From the NCBI RefSeq assembly GCF_013403915.1, contig NZ_JABFDI010000010.1, forward strand, positions 62,001 to 126,000: a stretch of DNA of 64,000 bases, read 5' to 3'. A model generated the notes under the pieces. The model ran no database searches. It was not told the DNA's origin and was given only the letters and a program-made list of their open reading frames with translations. How positions within the stretch are numbered: the first letter of the stretch is position 1; the number at the start of each line of letters is the position of its first letter. Position numbers and translations under genes: made by a program. This document shows, one piece after another, positions 58,677-64,000 of the stretch. This DNA comes from Winogradskyella pacifica (GTDB lineage: Bacteria > Bacteroidota > Bacteroidia > Flavobacteriales > Flavobacteriaceae).

Positions 58677-60470
58677 ATGTCAGCAATATTAGATACACAC
58701 GGTCACGACGATCACGACGTACATCACCACAAAGAAACGTTTGTAACCAAGTACATCTTTAGTCAAGATCATAAAATGATTGCTAAGCAGTACCTAGTTA
58801 CTGGTACGCTTATGGGTGTTATTGGTGTTTTAATGTCTATAATGTTTCGTATGCAAATTGCATGGCCAGAAGAGCCAAATGTATTGTTTGAAGCGTTATT
58901 AGGTAAATGGGCTCCTGATGGGGTTATGGATGCTGATGTTTACTTAGCATTGGTAACTATCCATGGTACTATCATGGTATTCTTCGTTCTTACTGCAGGA
59001 TTGAGTGGTACGTTTAGTAACCTCTTAATTCCATTGCAAATTGGTGCACGAGATATGGCCTCAGGATTTCTTAATATGGTATCGTATTGGTTATTCTTCA
59101 TATCATGTGTTATAATGATATGCTCACTATTTGTTGAAGCTGGTCCTGCTGCTGCAGGTTGGACAATCTATCCTCCACTATCTGCATTGCCAATGGCTTC
59201 AGGTGGTTCTGGTATGGGGATGACCTTATGGTTAGTATCAATGGCTATTTTCATTGCATCATCGTTATTAGGTTCATTAAACTATATTGTTACCGTAATC
59301 AACTTAAGAACTAAGGGGATGTCTATGACAAGACTACCACTTACAATTTGGGCATTCTTTGTAACAGCTGTAATTGGTGTTGTATCATTCCCAGTATTAT
59401 TATCTGCTGCATTATTATTAATAATGGATAGAAGTTTTGGAACATCATTCTTCTTATCAGATATATTTATTCAAGGTGAAGTATTACATTACCAAGGTGG
59501 ATCTCCGGTATTATTCGAACACTTATTTTGGTTCTTAGGTCACCCAGAGGTTTATATTGTTATTTTACCAGCAATGGGATTAGTATCAGAGATTATGGCA
59601 TCAAGTTCGCGTAAGCCAATTTTTGGTTACCGTGCGATGATTGCTTCGATATTAGCAATTGCATTCTTATCAACAATTGTTTGGGGTCACCATATGTTTA
59701 TTTCTGGTATGAATCCTTTCTTAGGATCTGTATTTACATTTACAACATTATTAATTGCGATTCCTTCAGCTGTAAAAGCGTTTAACTGGATAACAACACT
59801 CTGGAAAGGAAATCTACAAATGAATCCGGCCATGCTGTTTTCTATTGGTTTCGTTTCTACATTTATTACAGGTGGTTTAACAGGAATTATTTTAGGTGAT
59901 AGTGCTTTAGATATTAACGTTCACGATACATATTTTGTAATTGCTCACTTCCACTTAGTAATGGGTATTTCTGCTCTTTATGGAATGTTTGCAGGTATTT
60001 ACCATTGGTACCCAAAAATGTTTGGTCGTATGCTAAACAAGAACTTAGGATATTTACATTTCTGGATCACGGCAGTTTGTGCTTACGGAGTATTCTTCCC
60101 AATGCACTTTATTGGAATGGCTGGTTTACCAAGACGTTATTATACCAATTCAAACTTCCCATTATTTGATGATTTAGCAAACACTAATGTTATCATTACG
60201 ATATTTGCTATCATCGGTGGTTTAGCACAAATTATTTATTTATATAACTTCTTTGTGAGTATGTTCTATGGTAAGAAAGCGGTTCAGAACCCATGGAGAT
60301 CTACAACTTTAGAGTGGACAACACCAGTTGAACACATACATGGTAACTGGCCAGGTGCTATTCCTCACGTATACCGTTGGTCTTATGATTATAGTAAGCC
60401 AGGACATGATGTAGATTTTGTACCTCAGAATGTTCCTTTAATGGAAGGTGAAGAAGAATTACAACACTAA
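58677..60470 (+). CDS. coxA: Cytochrome c oxidase subunit I
   Basis: A 597-aa haem-copper oxidase catalytic subunit with twelve transmembrane helices. The CuB/haem ligands are present: HGTIMVFFVLTAG, HPEVYIVILPAMG (His-Tyr cross-link and proton path), VWGHHMFISGMNP, and HDTYFVIAHFHLVMG. The N-terminus is histidine-rich (HGHDDHDVHHHKE). It reduces oxygen to water while pumping protons. Subunits III and IV are not next to it in this window. Last gene of the act-cox operon, followed by a terminator. Confidence 0.97.
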   Translation: MSAILDTHGHDDHDVHHHKETFVTKYIFSQDHKMIAKQYLVTGTLMGVIGVLMSIMFRMQIAWPEEPNVLFEALLGKWAPDGVMDADVYLALVTIHGTIMVFFVLTAGLSGTFSNLLIPLQIGARDMASGFLNMVSYWLFFISCVIMICSLFVEAGPAAAGWTIYPPLSALPMASGGSGMGMTLWLVSMAIFIASSLLGSLNYIVTVINLRTKGMSMTRLPLTIWAFFVTAVIGVVSFPVLLSAALLLIMDRSFGTSFFLSDIFIQGEVLHYQGGSPVLFEHLFWFLGHPEVYIVILPAMGLVSEIMASSSRKPIFGYRAMIASILAIAFLSTIVWGHHMFISGMNPFLGSVFTFTTLLIAIPSAVKAFNWITTLWKGNLQMNPAMLFSIGFVSTFITGGLTGIILGDSALDINVHDTYFVIAHFHLVMGISALYGMFAGIYHWYPKMFGRMLNKNLGYLHFWITAVCAYGVFFPMHFIGMAGLPRRYYTNSNFPLFDDLANTNVIITIFAIIGGLAQIIYLYNFFVSMFYGKKAVQNPWRSTTLEWTTPVEHIHGNWPGAIPHVYRWSYDYSKPGHDVDFVPQNVPLMEGEEELQH

Positions 60471-60509
60471 ACAAATTTCTGCGAAGGCAGGAAACTTATA
60501 ATAGATTAG

Positions 60510-60544
60510 AAAAGACCTCTGGATAGCTATCCAAAGGTCTTTTT
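60510..60544 (+). terminator. Terminator of the act-cox operon
   Basis: A bulged hairpin: AAAGACCT-ct-GGATAG pairs with CTATCC-aa-AGGTCTTT, followed by more T. It begins 40 bases after the coxA stop. Confidence 0.88.
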
Positions 60545-60567
60545 CTTTATATTTGTTTTGACTTTGT

Positions 60568-60644
60568 TGTCATTCAGAGTGAAGCGAAGAACCTATATTT
60601 CTAAGCTCAGTGTAACTTAATAAGATTCCCGTTTTCTCGGGAAG
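60568..60644. repeat. TGTCATTCAGAG dispersed-type repeat abutting ruvB
   Basis: The block TGTCATTCAGAGTGAAGCGA (60568-60587) is followed about 40 bases later by a hairpin TTCCCG / CGGGAA (60626-60643) that ends 5 bases before the ruvB ATG. The first block resembles that at 27798. Both parts look like the two arms of a dispersed flavobacterial intergenic repeat. Confidence 0.6.
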
Positions 60645-60648
60645 TACT

Positions 60649-61671
60649 ATGAACGAAAACCTAAATCCAAACAGCGATAATTTCAGTCCAGAAGAACTAG
60701 ATGTCGAAAAGAAATTAAGACCCTTAACGTTCGAAGACTTTACAGGTCAGGATCAGGTGCTCGAAAATTTGCTAGTTTTTGTTCAAGCAGCAAACCTTAG
60801 GGAAGAAGCTTTAGATCACACCTTGTTTCATGGACCTCCAGGTCTTGGAAAAACAACCTTAGCACACATTTTGGCCAATGAGTTAGATGTGGGGATTAAA
60901 GTCACTTCTGGACCTGTTTTAGACAAGCCAGGCGACTTAGCAGGGTTGTTAACGAACCTCGATGAACGCGATGTGCTTTTTATTGATGAAATCCATCGAT
61001 TAAGTCCAATTGTAGAAGAGTATTTATATTCTGCAATGGAAGATTATAAAATTGATATCATGATTGAATCTGGCCCAAATGCCAGAACGGTTCAATTAAG
61101 TTTAAACCCATTTACTTTAATTGGTGCAACAACGCGTTCAGGATTATTGACAGCTCCAATGCGCGCGAGATTCGGAATTCAAAGTCGTTTACAATATTAT
61201 AATACAGAATTACTAACCACAATTGTTCAGCGTAGCGCTTCAATATTAAACATGCCAATCTCTATGGAAGCCGCGATAGAAATCGCTGGTAGAAGTAGAG
61301 GAACACCTCGTATTGCCAATGCGTTGTTACGACGTGTTAGAGATTTCGCGCAAATAAAAGGGAATGGTAAAATTGATATTTCAATTGCCAAATTCGCTTT
61401 AAAAGCATTAAATGTAGATGCCTATGGATTGGATGAAATGGATAACAAGATATTAACCACTATCATCGAAAAATTTAAAGGTGGACCAGTTGGTATTAGT
61501 ACCATTGCAACCGCGGTGAGTGAAAGTACCGAAACGATAGAAGAAGTCTATGAACCTTTTTTAATTCAACAAGGTTTTATAATGCGAACGCCTCGTGGAC
61601 GTGAAGTTACAGAACAAGCTTATAAACATTTGGGCAAGGTAAAAGGACCAACACAAGGAGGTTTATTTTAA
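60649..61671 (+). CDS. ruvB: Holliday junction branch-migration ATPase RuvB
   Basis: A 340-aa AAA+ protein of standard length. [18 protein letters not shown] is the family start, Walker A is [12 protein letters not shown] (about 64), Walker [12 protein letters not shown], sensor 1 [12 protein letters not shown], and the winged-helix C-terminus has [15 protein letters not shown] and the RTPRGR motif. It forms hexamers that drive branch migration with RuvA. It stands alone from ruvA and ruvC. Its start codon is immediately downstream of a repeat hairpin. Confidence 0.98.
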   Translation: MNENLNPNSDNFSPEELDVEKKLRPLTFEDFTGQDQVLENLLVFVQAANLREEALDHTLFHGPPGLGKTTLAHILANELDVGIKVTSGPVLDKPGDLAGLLTNLDERDVLFIDEIHRLSPIVEEYLYSAMEDYKIDIMIESGPNARTVQLSLNPFTLIGATTRSGLLTAPMRARFGIQSRLQYYNTELLTTIVQRSASILNMPISMEAAIEIAGRSRGTPRIANALLRRVRDFAQIKGNGKIDISIAKFALKALNVDAYGLDEMDNKILTTIIEKFKGGPVGISTIATAVSESTETIEEVYEPFLIQQGFIMRTPRGREVTEQAYKHLGKVKGPTQGGLF

Positions 61672-61733
61672 AAACGGATAGATTTTTATAAGCTACTTGT
61701 TTTAAACTTAATTTAAATACCATTAGTTATATA

Positions 61734-63065
61734 TTGAAATCAGAGCGCAACATACCAACAGTTCCTTTAAGTCGATTCTTTAAACATTCTTTAGAGATTT
61801 TAAAAAACCCGCTACCATTTCATCATCAAAATTTTGAAGAGCAAGGCGATGTTTTCAGATTAAAGATCGGATTTAAAAATAGTGTTGTTTTTGTTCGCGA
61901 TGCTGCATTTGCAGAATATGTGCTTCAAAAGAATCAGAAAAACTACACCAAATCTAAAATCCAGACCGAAGATTTAGTAAAATATGTAGGTACCGGATTA
62001 TTAACAGCAGAAGGAGAGCATTGGAAAAAACAGCGTAAACTTATTCAGCCCGCTTTTCATAAAAAGCAATTAGCAAACCTTTTAGGCAGTATCAAAAACG
62101 CTATTCTTTTGGAGTATGGCAAGATTACACCGAATGAGGTGATTGATATATTTCCCATTTTAAATGATTTGGCATTTCAAGCCGTAGTAAAATCTTTGTT
62201 TAGTAGTGCAGCCAATCAAGAAGACATTAATAGGCTACAATATATTACAGAAGCAGCACAAAAAATGTTGGTAAAAGAGTTGCGCCAACCGTATTTGGGC
62301 TGGTGGTTCAACGTTAGTGGCGAAATTAAAAAGCATGTTGATTTAACAGGTGAAGCTAGACAAATATTAAAGCGTATTGTCAACGAACGACGAACATCAG
62401 GAGTAACGGAGAATGATTTGTTAGATATGTTGTTAGATGCCAGATATGAGGATGGCAACCCAATGGAAGAAGAACAACTGATTGATGAGATCTTAATTTT
62501 ATTTACTGCAGGTCATGAAACCACGTCTAATGCACTCACTTTTATAACACAACTTTTAGCGTTACATCCTGAATGGCAACAAAAAATCTTAAACGAGCGC
62601 ATTGCAATTCTAGCAGATAGTGATGATTTAATGGACTTGGTAACCCAATCTAAAATTTGTCAGCAAGTGATAGAGGAAGGCATGCGATTGTATCCTCCTG
62701 TATATTTTATAGACCGTGTAAACAAAGACGCAGATACTTTTAATGACATGGATTTTGAAGCGGGATGTAATCTTCTATTTTCCGTTTATGAAATGCATCG
62801 TCATCCTAAATTATGGGAACAACCAGATGCGTTTTTACCCGAACGCTTTAATGAAGGTGGGCGTAAATTTTCATCACACTATTTTCCTTTTGGAGCAGGT
62901 CCGAGAAAATGTATAGGAAATAACTTCGCCATGTTCGAAATGATTATTGCCGTTTCAGAATTGGTTTCTAGTTTTAAAATAACTCCAGATTTTGACGCCA
63001 TTGATATCACACCATTAATTACGCTAAAGCCTAAAAATGCTTTTTTAACGTTTGAAATACGATAG
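61734..63065 (+). CDS. Cytochrome P450
   Basis: A 443-aa soluble haem monooxygenase. The I-helix oxygen-activation motif is [12 protein letters not shown] (about 259-270), the K-helix ExxR motif is EEGMRLYPP, and the haem loop [14 protein letters not shown] places the axial cysteine near residue 392. No membrane anchor, as in bacterial P450s; general sequence resembles the CYP102/CYP4-like, fatty-acid-oxidising branch (inference). The start is TTG at 61734; no ATG lies near the family start and the TTG-initiated sequence [15 protein letters not shown] looks natural. No ferredoxin or reductase gene is nearby. It sits between ruvB and queG on the same strand. Confidence 0.93.
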   Translation: MKSERNIPTVPLSRFFKHSLEILKNPLPFHHQNFEEQGDVFRLKIGFKNSVVFVRDAAFAEYVLQKNQKNYTKSKIQTEDLVKYVGTGLLTAEGEHWKKQRKLIQPAFHKKQLANLLGSIKNAILLEYGKITPNEVIDIFPILNDLAFQAVVKSLFSSAANQEDINRLQYITEAAQKMLVKELRQPYLGWWFNVSGEIKKHVDLTGEARQILKRIVNERRTSGVTENDLLDMLLDARYEDGNPMEEEQLIDEILILFTAGHETTSNALTFITQLLALHPEWQQKILNERIAILADSDDLMDLVTQSKICQQVIEEGMRLYPPVYFIDRVNKDADTFNDMDFEAGCNLLFSVYEMHRHPKLWEQPDAFLPERFNEGGRKFSSHYFPFGAGPRKCIGNNFAMFEMIIAVSELVSSFKITPDFDAIDITPLITLKPKNAFLTFEIR

Positions 63066-63067
63066 TC

Positions 63068-63991
63068 GTGTTAAACCATAAAGCGAAATACAGTGAGATT
63101 ATTAAAGCAGAGGCCAAACGCCTCGGATTTTTGTCATGCGGTATCAGTAAAGCAGAATTCTTAGAAACCGAAGCTCCGAGATTGGAAGCTTGGCTTAATA
63201 AGAACATGAATGGCGAAATGCAGTACATGGAAAACCATTTTGATAAGCGTTTAGATCCAACATTGCTTGTTGAAGGTTCAAAAAGTGTGATTTCATTATT
63301 ATTGAATTATTATCCTTCAGAAATTCAAAAGGATGATTCTTATAAGCTATCGAAATATGCCTATGGTAACGACTATCATCATGTCATAAAACACAAGCTT
63401 AAATCATTGTTGTATTTTATTCAAGATGAAATAGGAGAAGTGGGTGGACGTGCCTTTGTAGATTCGGCGCCCGTTTTAGATAAAGCATGGGCTGCAAAAT
63501 CAGGATTAGGTTGGATTGGGAAACATTCAAACTTATTAACGCAGCAAGTAGGTTCGTTTTATTTTATTGCTGATTTAATTATTGATTTAGAGTTAGAATA
63601 CGACCACGCCACAACCGATCATTGTGGTACGTGTACGGCCTGTATAGATGCTTGTCCAACCGAAGCCATTACAGAGCCTTATGTCGTTGATGGTAGTAAG
63701 TGTATTTCTTACTTCACTATAGAACTTAAAGAAAATTTACCCACAGAATTTAAAGGCAAATTTGACGATTGGATGTTTGGTTGTGATGTTTGCCAAGATG
63801 TTTGTCCATGGAATAAGTTTTCAAAACCACATAATGAACCTTTATTTAATCCACACCCAGAATTATTGGATATGACTAAAAAGGATTGGGAAGAAATTAC
63901 AGAAGATACCTTTAAAAAAGTGTTTCAGAAATCGGCTGTAAAACGGACTAAGTTTTCTGGTTTAGAGCGGAATATCAAGTTCTTAAAATAA
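63068..63991 (+). CDS. queG: Epoxyqueuosine reductase
   Basis: A 307-aa cobalamin- and iron-sulfur-dependent enzyme that converts epoxyqueuosine to queuosine in tRNA. Two [4Fe-4S] motif groups are visible: [16 protein letters not shown] (about 193-208) and [12 protein letters not shown] (about 238-249). The N-terminal part has [12 protein letters not shown] and the cobalamin-binding region with [28 protein letters not shown]. The start codon is GTG (63068), 2 bases after the P450 stop, so the genes are likely cotranscribed. This form lacks the C-terminal HEAT-like extension of longer QueG proteins. Confidence 0.95.
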   Translation: MLNHKAKYSEIIKAEAKRLGFLSCGISKAEFLETEAPRLEAWLNKNMNGEMQYMENHFDKRLDPTLLVEGSKSVISLLLNYYPSEIQKDDSYKLSKYAYGNDYHHVIKHKLKSLLYFIQDEIGEVGGRAFVDSAPVLDKAWAAKSGLGWIGKHSNLLTQQVGSFYFIADLIIDLELEYDHATTDHCGTCTACIDACPTEAITEPYVVDGSKCISYFTIELKENLPTEFKGKFDDWMFGCDVCQDVCPWNKFSKPHNEPLFNPHPELLDMTKKDWEEITEDTFKKVFQKSAVKRTKFSGLERNIKFLK

Positions 63992-64000
63992 TCAATATGA

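Overview
The window reads as a chromosomal segment of a marine-type member of the family Flavobacteriaceae (Bacteroidota). The support is low GC, promoters of the Bacteroidota type (TAnnTTTG about 7 bases before transcription start, TTTG about 19 bases further upstream), few Shine-Dalgarno sequences, a type IX secretion sorting domain, a DUF5686 barrel, an alternative complex III (act) operon, and the gene orders rplM-rpsI-rpsB-tsf-pyrH-frr and rimP-nusA-infB. I do not name a genus.

Layout. 0-15 kb is mostly minus strand and housekeeping: a partial membrane protein, a secreted OmpA-like protein, rpoN, asnS, an RND/MMPL exporter, a DUF5686 barrel, frr, pyrH, tsf, rpsB, rpsI, rplM, a Sua5/YrdC protein and an unlisted 49-aa ORF. 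15-19 kb holds an ABC-F ATPase and a YgiQ-type radical SAM protein, separated by a structured GC-richer element. 19-24.8 kb is the accessory part: an 11-bp tandem repeat, a type IX secreted protein, a frameshifted DUF559 endonuclease-like gene between two 194-bp palindromic direct repeats, and an McrBC-type restriction module whose Xre regulator and divergent 63-aa ORF share a 14-bp inverted-repeat operator. 24.8-36 kb holds polA and a cyanophycin locus (cphA, cphB, two Ntn-type isoaspartyl/asparagine hydrolases, an aldehyde dehydrogenase). 36-43 kb holds a membrane phosphoesterase, a cysteine-less thioredoxin-fold protein, a polysaccharide deacetylase, a DUF2723 membrane protein, tRNA-Gln(UUG) and a tandem universal stress protein. 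43-48 kb is rimP-nusA-infB behind a leader with a terminator-like hairpin and a 17-codon upstream ORF, then a SPOR protein. 48.5-60.5 kb is one respiratory operon (actABCDEF-coxBA). 60.6-64 kb holds ruvB, a cytochrome P450 and queG.

How the genes work together. The act/cox operon encodes a complete quinol-to-oxygen electron path: quinol oxidation by ActB/C/F, multiheme transfer by ActA/E, and oxygen reduction by CoxA/CoxB. The cph genes make and break down an aspartate-arginine polymer, and the neighbouring isoaspartyl hydrolases could finish its degradation. The McrBC module looks like a self-timed defence unit.

Most interesting signals: the DUF559 unit with covarying palindromes in its flanks; the C-protein-like operator linking McrBC to an undescribed small ORF; the rimP leader attenuator candidate; and the structured intergenic element before ygiQ. 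All calls are from reading the sequence; no database search was run.
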